Source: Sphingomonas_B tabacisoli (GTDB taxonomy: Bacteria > Pseudomonadota > Alphaproteobacteria > Sphingomonadales > Sphingomonadaceae). From it: a stretch of DNA of 64,000 nucleotides. Every line of letters begins with the position of its first letter. The first letter of the stretch is position 1. Positions 7,176 through 15,602 of the stretch are shown here, in pieces. Under the pieces are notes generated by a model. That model did not search any database. It saw nothing but the letters and a program-made list of their open reading frames with translations, and was not told the DNA's origin. Location of the stretch: assembly GCF_042678385.1 (NCBI RefSeq), contig NZ_JBHUDY010000001.1:186001-250000 (forward strand), written 5' to 3'. A program made the translations under genes and the position numbers.

Positions 7176-8658
7176 GCTGCTGTCCCGCGATTTCGCCGAT
7201 CATAGCGAGTTGCTCCGCGCCCATGCGGCCGAGCATCCCGACAAGCTCGCCATCGCCGACGAGGACGAACGGATTAGCTGGGGAGAGCTCGACGCGTTGG
7301 TCGAGCGGATCGCCGCGAAGCTGCAGGCCGACGGCGTCGGCAAGGGCGGAGCGGTTGCGATCGTCGGCCTCAACTCGATTGCGTATGGCGCGGTGTTTCT
7401 CGCCGCGATCCGCACCGGCGCGGCCGCGGCGCCGCTCACGACGTCTGCCACGCCCGAAGCGCTGACGGCCATGCTGATCGACAGCGGCGCGAGGCACCTG
7501 TTTGCCGATCCTGCGATCCCAATGGAGGTGCCGGCCGGCGTCGAGCGCATATCGCTGCACGATCTGAACGCCTGGCTGCCGCCGGAAGGCGCGCGCGCCG
7601 CGCCGGTCCAGGTTGCGCCCGAGGATTCGTTCAACATCATCTATTCGTCCGGCACGACCGGCACGCCCAAGGGCATCGTCCAGTCGCACCAGATGCGCTG
7701 GAACTACCTGTCGCGCGCTGCAGTGTATGGACCGGATGCGGTCGCGCTGCTGTCGACGCCCCATTACTCGAACACGACGCTGGTCAGCTTCCTGCCGTGT
7801 CTCGGCGCGGGCGGGACGGTCGTGCTGATGAAGAAGTTCGACGCCCGCCGCTTCCTCGAACTGTCGGAGCGCTACCGCGTCACCCACACGATGCTGGTGC
7901 CCGTCCAGTATCGCCGGTTGATGGCGTTGCCGGACTTCGACGATTTCGACCTGTCCAGCTACCGCGCCAAATTCTGCACCAGCGCGCCCTTCGCGGCCGA
8001 GCTGAAGCGCGACATCCTCGACCGCTGGCCCGGCGGACTCGTCGAATTCTACGGCATGACCGAAGGGGGCGCCTCATGCATGCTCGTCGCGCACGAGCAT
8101 CCCGACAAGCTCCACACGGTCGGCCAGGTCGCGCCGAACAGCGAGATGAAGCTGATCGACGAGGACGGCAACGAAGTCCCGCCCGGCGGCGTCGGCGAGG
8201 TGGTCGGGCGCGGGCCGATGATGATGACCGGCTATAACGGCCGGCCAGACGCCACCCGCGCCGCCGAATGGTTCGACAAGGATGGCCGCCGTTTCATCCG
8301 ACATGGCGATGTCGGCCGGTTCGACAAGGACGGCTTCATGATCCTGATGGACCGCACCAAGGACATGATCATCTCCGGCGGCTTCAACATCTATCCGAGC
8401 GACTTGGAGGCTGTGCTCGCCGCCGATCCGGGCGTCATCGAGGTGGCGGTTGTCGGCGTGCCGCACGCCGATTGGGGCGAAACGCCTGTCGGCTTCGTGG
8501 TCCTCCGGCCGGGCGCGAACAAGGATGACGTGTTGACCGCCGCCAACGGCAAGCTCGGTAAGACCCAGCGCCTCTCCGCCCTCCATGTCGTCGACCAGCT
8601 CCCGAGGAGCGCGATTGGCAAGGTGCTGAAGCGCGAGCTGCGCGACCGCCTCGCCTGA
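7144..8658 (+). CDS. Class I adenylate-forming enzyme (acyl-CoA ligase family)
   Basis: A 504-residue enzyme that activates a carboxylate as an acyl-adenylate and probably transfers it to CoA. The phosphate-loop motif IIYSSGTTGTPKGIVQSH is near residue 164, the A5-type motif EFYGMTEGG near 301, the A7/A8 region FIRHGDVGRFDKDGF and MIISGGFNIYPSD near 380-420, and the A10 lysine motif PRSAIGKVLKREL at the end. The fatty acid or aromatic acid substrate is not evident. It overlaps folA by 32 bases, so it may be read from the same transcript. No CoA-pathway neighbour gives a hint. Confidence 0.9.
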   Translation: MATVSSPSYAELLSRDFADHSELLRAHAAEHPDKLAIADEDERISWGELDALVERIAAKLQADGVGKGGAVAIVGLNSIAYGAVFLAAIRTGAAAAPLTTSATPEALTAMLIDSGARHLFADPAIPMEVPAGVERISLHDLNAWLPPEGARAAPVQVAPEDSFNIIYSSGTTGTPKGIVQSHQMRWNYLSRAAVYGPDAVALLSTPHYSNTTLVSFLPCLGAGGTVVLMKKFDARRFLELSERYRVTHTMLVPVQYRRLMALPDFDDFDLSSYRAKFCTSAPFAAELKRDILDRWPGGLVEFYGMTEGGASCMLVAHEHPDKLHTVGQVAPNSEMKLIDEDGNEVPPGGVGEVVGRGPMMMTGYNGRPDATRAAEWFDKDGRRFIRHGDVGRFDKDGFMILMDRTKDMIISGGFNIYPSDLEAVLAADPGVIEVAVVGVPHADWGETPVGFVVLRPGANKDDVLTAANGKLGKTQRLSALHVVDQLPRSAIGKVLKRELRDRLA

Positions 8659-8721
8659 CCACATGTAGGGAAACTCTCTGCCGCTTCGCCGTTTAGCCCG
8701 CAAAGAACAGGGAGAACGGTC

Positions 8722-9546
8722 GTGCTTCAGCCAGAACAATTCCGACCCGGCATGCGGGTGGTCACGCCGGATGGTCAGCGCATCGGCAATGTCGACGACG
8801 CCGACAAATACGGGATCAAGCTGGCGCGCGACAGCACGGCGGACGGAGAGCATCATTACGTCGCTGCCGATCTGGTCGACCGGGTCGAAGGCGACACCGT
8901 CCATCTGAACCGCCGCTCGCTGGCAGTCATGCAGGGGCATGGGCGACGTTCAGGCGCCGCGAGCCTTGATCTGCACCGGCTGTTGCCGTGGATCCTCGCC
9001 GGTCTTCTCGCCCTTATTCTGCTCGTATTGCTGCTTAAGGACCGCGACCGGTCGGCTCCCGCTCCGCAGGCGGAAGCGAGCGCGGCCCCGGCCCAGCCGG
9101 CGGTCGCGCCCGTCGCGCTTCCGAACGGCAAGACGGTCGAGCTCGCGCCCGACACGCTGCCCTATGACGTGCAGGCCTATCTCGCTTCGCAGGAGCCGGC
9201 CCCGCACACATTCAGCTTCGAGCGCATGAATTTCGACACGAGCAAAGCCGATATCCGCCGCGAAGACCGGGACGCCCTGAACAATCTCGCCCGCGTGCTC
9301 ACGGCCTATCCGAACGCGCGCATTCGGATCGTAGGCTACACCGATTCGACGGGCGGCGAACTGCCCAACCAGCGGCTTGCCTATCAGCGGGCGCGCAACG
9401 TCGCCCGCGCGCTGGCCGACAAAGGCGTGGACGAGGATCGGATCGAGGCGGTCAGCGGGGGCGAAAGCAACCCGATCGGGTCGAACCAGACCGGGCAGGG
9501 CCGTTTCGAAAATCGCCGCACCGAGCTGATCGTGCTGAGCAGGTAG
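8722..9546 (+). CDS. DUF2171-OmpA fusion membrane protein
   Basis: A 274-residue protein with an unusual order of parts. Residues about 1-72 form a DUF2171/PRC-barrel-like domain (GMRVVTPDGQRIGNVDDADKY). There is one membrane segment at about 88-107 (LLPWILAGLLALILLVLLL), an Ala/Pro linker, and at about 160-272 an OmpA-like peptidoglycan-binding domain (NFDTSKADIR, RIVGYTDSTGG, NQRLAYQRARNVARAL, GRFENRRTELIV). The OmpA part would bind the cell wall in the periplasm while the N-terminal part would stay in the cytoplasm. The start is GTG at 8722 with GGGAGAA upstream. The function is not known. Confidence 0.85.
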   Translation: MLQPEQFRPGMRVVTPDGQRIGNVDDADKYGIKLARDSTADGEHHYVAADLVDRVEGDTVHLNRRSLAVMQGHGRRSGAASLDLHRLLPWILAGLLALILLVLLLKDRDRSAPAPQAEASAAPAQPAVAPVALPNGKTVELAPDTLPYDVQAYLASQEPAPHTFSFERMNFDTSKADIRREDRDALNNLARVLTAYPNARIRIVGYTDSTGGELPNQRLAYQRARNVARALADKGVDEDRIEAVSGGESNPIGSNQTGQGRFENRRTELIVLSR

Positions 9547-9592
9547 CCGGAGCCACTTTGATACGGCCTCTCGCGGACTTACATCGGCGCGA

Positions 9593-10738
9593 ATGGCCGA
9601 CTCCTCCCAAGAGATCATCGCCCGCATCGACGACGGCGTGGCGTCATTCGACGCGGCCGAATGGGACGCCTGTGCGGGCACTGCCAATCCGTTCGTCAGC
9701 CATGCGTTCCTGTCGATTCTAGAGCAGTCCGGCAGCGCCACGGCGCGCGCGGGCTGGCAACCGCTGCCGATCTCGGTGCAAGGCGCGGATGGTAGCCTGA
9801 CCGCCGTCGCGCCTGCCTATGCGAAGAGCCACAGCCAGGGCGAGTATGTCTTCGATCACGCCTGGGCCGACGCCTATACCCGCGCAGGCGGGCGCTACTA
9901 CCCGAAGCTGCAGGTAGCGGTGCCGTTCACGCCGGTGCCGGGGCCGCGGTTGTTGCTGCGCGACAAAGCGGCCGCGCCACATCTGATCGCTGCGATCGAG
10001 GCAGTGACGGAGCGAAACGATCTTTCGTCCGCGCACGTCACCTTCGTCGCGCCCGATCAGGTCGCTCTGTTCGAAGCCGCCGGATGGCTGATCCGCACCG
10101 ACAGCCAATTTCATTGGCAGAATGACGGCTACGCGACCTTCGACGACTTTCTCGCGGCCTTGTCGTCTCGCAAGAGGAAGACCTTGCGCAAGGAACGCGC
10201 GGCGGCGGTGCAGGGGCTGGACATCCGCCACCTGATCGGTCGCGATCTCACTGAAGAGGTCTGGGACGCCTTTTGGGAATTCTACCAGGACACCGGCTCG
10301 CGCAAATGGGGCCGACCTTATCTGACCCGCGCTTTCTTCTCGCTGCTGGGCGAGCGGATGGGCAACCAAACGCTGCTGATCATGGCCTATCGGGATGGCG
10401 TGCCGATCGCCGGCGCGCTCAACCTGATCGGAGCCGACGCGCTTTACGGCCGCTATTGGGGCGCGGTGGAGGACGTCCCGTTCCTTCACTTCGAGCTTTG
10501 CTATTATCAGGCGATCGACGCGGCGATCGCACGCGGGCTAAAGACGGTCGAAGCCGGCGCGCAGGGCAGCCACAAGCTCGCCCGCGGCTATGTGCCCGTG
10601 CCGACCTACTCGGCGCACTATATTCCCGATCCCGGCTTCCGTGCCGCCATTGCCGATTATCTCGATCGCGAACGGGTGGCCGTGGCGCGCGAGATCGAAT
10701 TCATGGGCGAAATGGCGCCGTTCAGACGCCGCTCCTAA
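9593..10738 (+). CDS. GNAT-fold acyltransferase, COG3146 family
   Basis: A 381-residue protein of the COG3146 (DUF482) family, whose members have a GNAT fold resembling FemAB-type aminoacyl or acyl transferases. Recognisable blocks are FVSHAFLSILEQSGSA near residue 34, HVTFVAPDQVALFEAAGW near 145, FHWQNDGYATFDDFLAALSS near 167, SRKRKTLRKERA near 190, and EAGAQGSHKLARGYVPVPTY near 325, which are the family hallmarks. The acyl donor and acceptor are not known. The start at 9593 follows a 46-base gap after the OmpA fusion gene. An older annotation, peptidogalycan biosynthesis, is not supported by anything seen here. Confidence 0.85.
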   Translation: MADSSQEIIARIDDGVASFDAAEWDACAGTANPFVSHAFLSILEQSGSATARAGWQPLPISVQGADGSLTAVAPAYAKSHSQGEYVFDHAWADAYTRAGGRYYPKLQVAVPFTPVPGPRLLLRDKAAAPHLIAAIEAVTERNDLSSAHVTFVAPDQVALFEAAGWLIRTDSQFHWQNDGYATFDDFLAALSSRKRKTLRKERAAAVQGLDIRHLIGRDLTEEVWDAFWEFYQDTGSRKWGRPYLTRAFFSLLGERMGNQTLLIMAYRDGVPIAGALNLIGADALYGRYWGAVEDVPFLHFELCYYQAIDAAIARGLKTVEAGAQGSHKLARGYVPVPTYSAHYIPDPGFRAAIADYLDRERVAVAREIEFMGEMAPFRRRS

Positions 10739-10769
10739 CCGTCTTGCGCCGCCAACACACCGGCACCAT

Positions 10770-11000
10770 ATGCGCGCCATGCTGAACGCTCTCTCGTTGC
10801 TGATCGGCCTGCTCGCCATTCCCTGGGTGCTGCTTGCGGTGTTGCCGCTGGTCGGCGCGTTGAACTGGCTGGTGATTCCCTGGGTGTTGCTCGGCCTGTT
10901 CTTCGGCGTGCTTTCGCGCGGGACGGCGGGGCGCAACCTGAACCTCGTCGTGCTGATCGTCGCGGTCGTGCGGCTCTGGATCGGCGGCGGACTGATTTGA
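10770..11000 (+). CDS. Small two-to-three-helix membrane protein
   Basis: A 76-residue, strongly hydrophobic protein starting MRAMLNALSLLIGLL, with membrane segments at about residues 4-25, 28-47 and 57-73. A second ATG at 10779 is an equally possible start. Its TGA stop overlaps the TTG start of rarD (TTGA), so the two are probably translationally coupled. No motif identifies a function. It may be an accessory to the neighbouring transporter, but only position suggests that. Confidence 0.65.
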   Translation: MRAMLNALSLLIGLLAIPWVLLAVLPLVGALNWLVIPWVLLGLFFGVLSRGTAGRNLNLVVLIVAVVRLWIGGGLI

Positions 11001-11902
11001 GCGCCGAAGCCGAGGCGCGCAAAGGCGTCCTGTTCGGCCTTGGATGTTACCTGTGGTGGGGCTTTCTCCCCGCTTATTTCAAGCTGCTGTATGGCGTCAT
11101 GCCGACCGAGGTCGTCGCGCAGCGCGTGCTTTGGTCCGTGGCGCTGCTGGTCATGCTGATAACAGTCGTGCGTCGCTGGCCGCATTTGCGCGCTGCCGCC
11201 CTCAATCCTCAGGCGATCAAAATCCTGCTGTGCTCATCGCTGCTCATCGCTGCCAACTGGCTGATCTACATCTGGGCCATCGGCGCGAACCATGTGCTCG
11301 AGACGAGTCTCGGCTATTTCCTGAACCCGTTGGTCAATGTCGTGATGGGCGTGGCCCTGTTGAAGGAACGACTGACGCGCGGGCAGGGGATTGCCGTCGC
11401 GCTTGCCGCCGCCGGCGTGTCGGTGCTGGCGCTGGGCGCCACGTCCGGCCTTTGGATCAGCCTCGCGCTCGCGCTGACTTTTGCAACCTATGGGCTGCTT
11501 CGGAAGATCGCACCTGTCGACAGCCTCGAGGGGCTGATGATCGAGACGCTGCTGCTTTCGCCGGTTGCTGCGCTCTATCTCTGGTGGTTGTCCGCGCATG
11601 GCGGCGTCGCGTTTGGCTCGGATACCCGGGTGTCAGTGCTGCTCGCACTGGGCGGTATCGTTACCGCAACGCCCTTGCTGCTGTTCGCCGCCGCCGCGCG
11701 CCGCCTGCGCTATTCGACGCTCGGCCTGCTCCAGTATCTCGCGCCGACGATCCAGTTCCTGCTCGCTGTCCTCGCTTATGGCGAGAAACTGACGACGGCG
11801 CACATCGTCTGCTTCGTGCTGATCTGGAGCGGTCTGGCGGTCTTCGCCCTCGACGGCCTCCGCCGCGCCCGCATGCCGAACGCCGTAAAGCTGGCCGCCT
11901 AG
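10997..11902 (+). CDS. rarD: EamA family transporter RarD
   Basis: A 301-residue inner-membrane protein with ten predicted helices in two EamA repeats, homologous to RarD, which is associated with drug or metabolite export. The N-terminus KGVLFGLGCYLWWGFLPAYFKLL and the segment LIYIWAIGANHVLETSLGYF are typical of RarD rather than of general EamA proteins. The start is a TTG at 10997 overlapping the stop of the upstream small membrane protein. It is followed immediately by a convergent tRNA gene. The substrate cannot be predicted. Confidence 0.9.
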   Translation: MSAEAEARKGVLFGLGCYLWWGFLPAYFKLLYGVMPTEVVAQRVLWSVALLVMLITVVRRWPHLRAAALNPQAIKILLCSSLLIAANWLIYIWAIGANHVLETSLGYFLNPLVNVVMGVALLKERLTRGQGIAVALAAAGVSVLALGATSGLWISLALALTFATYGLLRKIAPVDSLEGLMIETLLLSPVAALYLWWLSAHGGVAFGSDTRVSVLLALGGIVTATPLLLFAAAARRLRYSTLGLLQYLAPTIQFLLAVLAYGEKLTTAHIVCFVLIWSGLAVFALDGLRRARMPNAVKLAA

Positions 11903-11909
11903 GCGAAAA

Positions 11910-11986
11910 TGGTCGGGGAGAGAGGATTCGAACCTCCGGCCCCTGCCTCCCGAAGACAGTGCTCTACCAGGCTGAGCTACTCCCCG
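11910..11986 (-). tRNA. tRNA-Pro (anticodon CGG)
   Basis: The minus strand folds as a 77-base tRNA with the CCA end encoded. The 7-bp acceptor is CGGGGAG/CTCCCCG, followed by A and CCA. The D arm contains AGCTCAGCCTGGTAGAGC, the anticodon arm CTGTC-TTCGGGA-GGCAG gives anticodon CGG, and the T arm has GGTTCGAATCC. It reads CCG proline codons. It lies between rarD and the ferredoxin reductase gene with no integrase next to it. Confidence 0.96.
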
Positions 11987-12053
11987 ACCGGGACCGGGCG
12001 ACAAGCGCCCGGGGAGGCAAGAGGTGCGCCCATAGCGGGGGCTTGCACGGCTT

Positions 12054-13361
12054 TCAAGCGGGGGGATGGGCGACTTCGATCATTTCCTCGATCGAGACGA
12101 ATTTCTCGCGCGGCGCGCCGCTCCGCGCCCGTGCGGCCTCGGCGGCCTCGATCTTCTGCCAATCGCTAAAAGTCACGACGTCGGCGCCCCGGCTGGCGAG
12201 CAATGCGTCGAGCCCGTCGGGCCCTGCCTTGCCGCTGTCGCCATCGATGTCGGCCGCGATCAGGTCGACGATCGCATAACCGTCGGGCCGGTTCGTGCCG
12301 ATCGTGCCCGTCGGGCCGCGGCGCGCCCAGCCGACGCAGTAAAGCCCCGGCAGGATACGGCCCTCGCTGTTCGCGAACCGCCCGCGGCCATGCTCGTATG
12401 GCACGCCATCGATCGGCGGCGTCTTGTAGCCGATGCAACTCACCACCAGCGAAGCCGGGATCACATAGGTTTCGCCGGTCGGGACCGAGCGCAGTTCTTC
12501 GTCCAAGCGGGTGCGCTCGACGATCACGCGCTCGGCGCGGCCGTCGCCTTCGATCGCGATCGGCATGGCGAAGAAGTCGAACTCGACCGTTACCGGCTTG
12601 CCCGCCGGGGGCACGGCGGCGAACTCGCGCAAATGGCCGACCGATTTGCGCATGCCGGGTTCCAGCAGCACGTCGGCGCCGGGATCGGGCAGGTCGGCGG
12701 GATCGACATGGGGTTGGGCACGGTCGAGATGGCCGAGCTCGCCCAGTTCCTTCGGCGTCATCGCGATCTGATGCGGTCCGCGCCGGCCCAGCAGCGTCAC
12801 CCGCACGATGCCCGAGCGTTCGAGCGCTTCGAGTGCATGCGCGGTGATGTCCGCGCCGGAAAACTCGCCGCGGGTCTTTGACAAAATGCGGGCAACGTCG
12901 AGCGCGACATTGCCGTTGCCAACCACCACCGCGCCCGGTCCCTCCAGCGTCGGGTTTAGCTCGGTGAACTCGGGATGGCCGTTATACCACCCGACGAATG
13001 CCGCCGACCCGACCACGCCGGGCAGGTCGTCCCCCGGAATGCCGAGCGGCCGGTCGGCCGGCGCGCCCGTCGCCAGCACGACGGCGTCGTAGAGCGACTG
13101 CAGTTCAGGGATCGATACGTCGTCGCCGACGCTTACATTGCCGACGAAACGGACGTGCGGCGAGAGCGCAACCTGCTCGTAGCGCTTCGACACTGCCTTG
13201 ATCGATTGGTGGTCGGGAGCGACCCCGAAGCGGATCAGGCCATAAGGAACGGGCAGCCGGTCGATCAAATCGACGCATACGCCGCCGCCAAACGCTTTCA
13301 GCGCCGCTTCCGCCGTGTAGAAGCCTGCCGGACCCGACCCAATCACCGCGACGTGGCGCAT
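12054..13361 (-). CDS. FprA-like NADPH:ferredoxin/adrenodoxin oxidoreductase
   Basis: A 435-residue FAD-dependent pyridine-nucleotide reductase similar to adrenodoxin reductase and mycobacterial FprA. It starts at MRHVAVIGSGPAGFYTAEAAL, the FAD-binding Rossmann motif. Then come LPVPYGLIRFGVAPDHQSIK, typical of this subfamily, the NADP-binding segment VVVGNGNVALDVARIL near residue 148, and a C-terminal FAD contact in WARRGPTGTIGTNR. It would pass electrons from NADPH to a ferredoxin and could serve P450 enzymes such as the one at 40819, though that link is inference. The longer frame upstream of 13361 lacks homology and was trimmed. Confidence 0.9.
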   Translation of the reverse strand: MRHVAVIGSGPAGFYTAEAALKAFGGGVCVDLIDRLPVPYGLIRFGVAPDHQSIKAVSKRYEQVALSPHVRFVGNVSVGDDVSIPELQSLYDAVVLATGAPADRPLGIPGDDLPGVVGSAAFVGWYNGHPEFTELNPTLEGPGAVVVGNGNVALDVARILSKTRGEFSGADITAHALEALERSGIVRVTLLGRRGPHQIAMTPKELGELGHLDRAQPHVDPADLPDPGADVLLEPGMRKSVGHLREFAAVPPAGKPVTVEFDFFAMPIAIEGDGRAERVIVERTRLDEELRSVPTGETYVIPASLVVSCIGYKTPPIDGVPYEHGRGRFANSEGRILPGLYCVGWARRGPTGTIGTNRPDGYAIVDLIAADIDGDSGKAGPDGLDALLASRGADVVTFSDWQKIEAAEAARARSGAPREKFVSIEEMIEVAHPPA

Positions 13362-13494
13362 TCGGCTCTCCCGCCCTTTGCCGCGGATGCTAACGGACGG
13401 ATTTGCAAGCGCAACCCTGCCCGCGGTCGAACGGATCGCAACCTTCGTCGCGCCTGTCTGGACAGCCGCTGAGGTCGTGCTTACTCCGACGTCA

Positions 13495-14082
13495 GTGAAC
13501 CCGTTGGAAGCGCTGGCCACGTTGCTCGGCCTGGTCAATATCGGGCTGATCGTGCGGCGGAGCGTGTGGAACTATCCATTCGGTCTGGCGATGGTCGCAA
13601 TCTACGCCTGGCTGTTCGCGCAGCCGGACGTGCGGCTGTATAGCGACGCGGGGCTGCAGCTCTTCTTCTTCGTCGTGCAGTTGTACGGCTGGTGGAACTG
13701 GGCGCGGTCGGAAGCAGCAAGCGGCGAAGTGGAAGTGCTGCTGCTGCCTGCTGCGGGTCGCGCCTTGTGGTTGGCGGGGATCGCCGTTGCGACCCTCGCC
13801 TGGGGGGCGCTGATGCACCGCTTCACCAGTGCGGCGCTGCCTTGGTGGGACGCGTTCATCGCGATGACCAGCGTTGCCGCGCAGTTGCTGATGGCGCGGC
13901 GCTATTTGGAGAATTGGATTTTGTGGATTGCTGTCGACGCGGTGGCGATCGGTGTCTATGCGGCCAAAGGCCTGATGCTGACCGCTTTTCTCTACGCCGT
14001 TTTCCTGATCATGTCCGCTGTGGGACTCGCGAGCTGGCGCAAGGCGCGCCTGCGCGCGGCTGACGAACTGCCCGCGGCATGA
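13495..14082 (+). CDS. pnuC: Nicotinamide riboside/mononucleotide transporter PnuC
   Basis: An inner-membrane facilitator of nicotinamide riboside uptake with about seven helices. Family signatures are RRSVWNYPFGLAMVAIYAW, YSDAGLQLFFFVVQLYGWWNW (the substrate-site Trp-rich stretch) and ENWILWIAVDAVAIGVYA. The GTG at 13495 gives 195 residues starting (M)NPLEALATLLG, which fits PnuC. The frame is open further up to an ATG at 13387 and a TTG at 13378, but those starts would leave under 30 bases to the divergent reductase gene. The next gene, a NadR-like kinase, overlaps by 4 bases, giving an uptake-plus-phosphorylation pair. Confidence 0.9.
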   Translation: MNPLEALATLLGLVNIGLIVRRSVWNYPFGLAMVAIYAWLFAQPDVRLYSDAGLQLFFFVVQLYGWWNWARSEAASGEVEVLLLPAAGRALWLAGIAVATLAWGALMHRFTSAALPWWDAFIAMTSVAAQLLMARRYLENWILWIAVDAVAIGVYAAKGLMLTAFLYAVFLIMSAVGLASWRKARLRAADELPAA

Positions 14083-14633
14083 CGCGCACCGTTTGCCTGC
14101 ATGGGCCGGAAAGCACCGGCAAATCGACGCTGGGACCGCGCATTGCGGAGGCGCTGGGCGGCATCTACGTCCCCGAATTCGGTCGCACATGGTCGGAAGC
14201 GAAGGGCATCGGTTTCACGATGACCGATCTTGTCGCGATCGCGAAAGGCCATATGGCCGACACGCGGGCGGCGCTGAACCGCCGGCCGCCTTGGGTCATT
14301 CTCGACACCGATCCGTTGATGACGGCTGTTTGGGCTGAAATGCTGTTCGGCGAACGCGATCCCTGGTTCGACCGCTTCACCGACACCGCCGATTTCTACG
14401 TGATGTTCGACGTCGATCTGCCGTGGATTCCGGACGGGACGCGCATGTTCGGCACCGAAGGTCTCCGCGCCAAGTTCTTCGATCTGTGCCGAGCCGAGCT
14501 TGAACGCCGGCATGTGCCCTGGACGATGGTCGGCGGGCACGGCGAAGACCGGTTCGAGAATGCGATGAAAGCAATCGGGGAAGCGGCCGAGCGCGGCTGC
14601 TTCCCCGATCTCGCTCAGCGCGGCATCGCCTAG
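14079..14633 (+). CDS. NadR-like ribosylnicotinamide kinase (AAA_28 ATPase)
   Basis: A 184-residue P-loop kinase. The Walker A motif HGPESTGKSTL is at residues 8-18, followed by YVPEFGRTWSEAKG, a segment typical of NadR kinase domains, and ILDTDPLMTAVWAE as a Walker-B-like region. It matches the C-terminal kinase domain of NadR, which phosphorylates nicotinamide riboside to NMN. The nucleotidyltransferase and DNA-binding parts of full NadR are absent. Its ATG overlaps the pnuC stop (ATGA), so uptake and trapping of the vitamin are co-translated. Another small-molecule kinase activity cannot be excluded, but the context makes NR kinase most likely. Confidence 0.85.
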   Translation: MTRTVCLHGPESTGKSTLGPRIAEALGGIYVPEFGRTWSEAKGIGFTMTDLVAIAKGHMADTRAALNRRPPWVILDTDPLMTAVWAEMLFGERDPWFDRFTDTADFYVMFDVDLPWIPDGTRMFGTEGLRAKFFDLCRAELERRHVPWTMVGGHGEDRFENAMKAIGEAAERGCFPDLAQRGIA

Positions 14634-15442
14634 CGCGCCTGGGGTGCCGCGGCAGCCGCGTTGGTCGGCAGGCCGCCAAGCTGGGTGACGAGCTTGGTAT
14701 AGGCGTCGAGATAGGCGAGCACGATCACCTGGCCGATCTCGGTATCCTGATAGCCGCCGCCCCCGGCCGCCGCGAAGCCACCCCACCAGCCCGCTCCGCC
14801 GCCGCCGCCGAAGCTGACGTCCGACTTGCGCGCATAGCCCTGGGTCAGCGCTTCTTCCTCGGTCGTGCGGGCGTTGACGATCGAGAGCGTCACGTTCGCT
14901 TCGGACTTCTTGACCGAAATGCCGCCGAGCAACGATCCGAAGCCGCTACCCCGTCCGAGGAAGCCGCCAAGGGCAGCACCCACGCCGCCGCCGCCCGAAT
15001 TCTTGTTCGAGCTGACGATGTCGGGCTGCAGGAAATAGTCGGCCGCCTTCACCTGGCCCTTGCCGAGGTTGGAGCCGCGCTGCAACTCGCCCGAATCGGC
15101 CATTGCGCGTTCCAGGTTGCGGCTTTGCATCGAACGGCCGCGGTTGACGATGGTGAAGCAGCCGGACTGCTGCACGAACACCTTCAGGATCGCCTCGGGG
15201 CTGCCGAGGTTCAGCTCGCGCCACCATTGATTGTCCGGCTCGACGATCGCGACGCTGCCGAGCTTGCGGGTGCAGACCGGGATCTGCCGCTCCGCCCGTT
15301 CCTGATCGCGACGGCCGGACGACGCGCCTTTGGTCGTGCCGTCCTTGTAGGTCTTGCCTGACGAAGACATTGCGGTCTGCGCCGCGGCGGGGGCGGTCGC
15401 AAGCAGGGCCGCGGCAGCGAAAGTCGAAATCAGAGTGCGCAC
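14630..15442 (-). CDS. CsgG/HfaB-family exported protein
   Basis: A 270-residue exported protein with a signal peptide MRTLISTFAAAALLATAPAAAQ; there is no lipobox Cys. The central region (VPVCTRKLGSVAIVEPD-like start, GCFTIVNRGRSMQSRNLERAM, KAADYFLQPDIV, NVTLSIVNARTTEEEALTQG) matches CsgG-like proteins, which form outer-membrane secretion pores for curli or anchor holdfast. Glycine-rich stretches near residues 155-175 and 212-230 are unusual. No csgA, csgB or hfa partner is adjacent, so its export substrate is unknown. The start is GTG at 15442 with GGGAG eight bases upstream. The 3' end overlaps the convergent NadR-like gene by 4 bases. Confidence 0.8.
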   Translation of the reverse strand: MRTLISTFAAAALLATAPAAAQTAMSSSGKTYKDGTTKGASSGRRDQERAERQIPVCTRKLGSVAIVEPDNQWWRELNLGSPEAILKVFVQQSGCFTIVNRGRSMQSRNLERAMADSGELQRGSNLGKGQVKAADYFLQPDIVSSNKNSGGGGVGAALGGFLGRGSGFGSLLGGISVKKSEANVTLSIVNARTTEEEALTQGYARKSDVSFGGGGGAGWWGGFAAAGGGGYQDTEIGQVIVLAYLDAYTKLVTQLGGLPTNAAAAAPQAR

Positions 15443-15602
15443 TTCAAAGTCTCCCTAAACCCAGGCGTGCCGTGTTTTCCGGCATGCGCCCTAGCGCGGC
15501 CGAAGCCACGGATGAGTGACCCCGGTCACAGGACTTGCGATGTGCGACCCCTTTTCATCGACGATAATGCAGAACGCGCCGGATTGCGACGGGCTTTGCG
15601 CG

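Noticed and set aside
11910..11986. tRNA-Pro as an attachment site of an integrated element
   Set aside because: No integrase gene and no direct repeat of the tRNA 3' end was noticed nearby.
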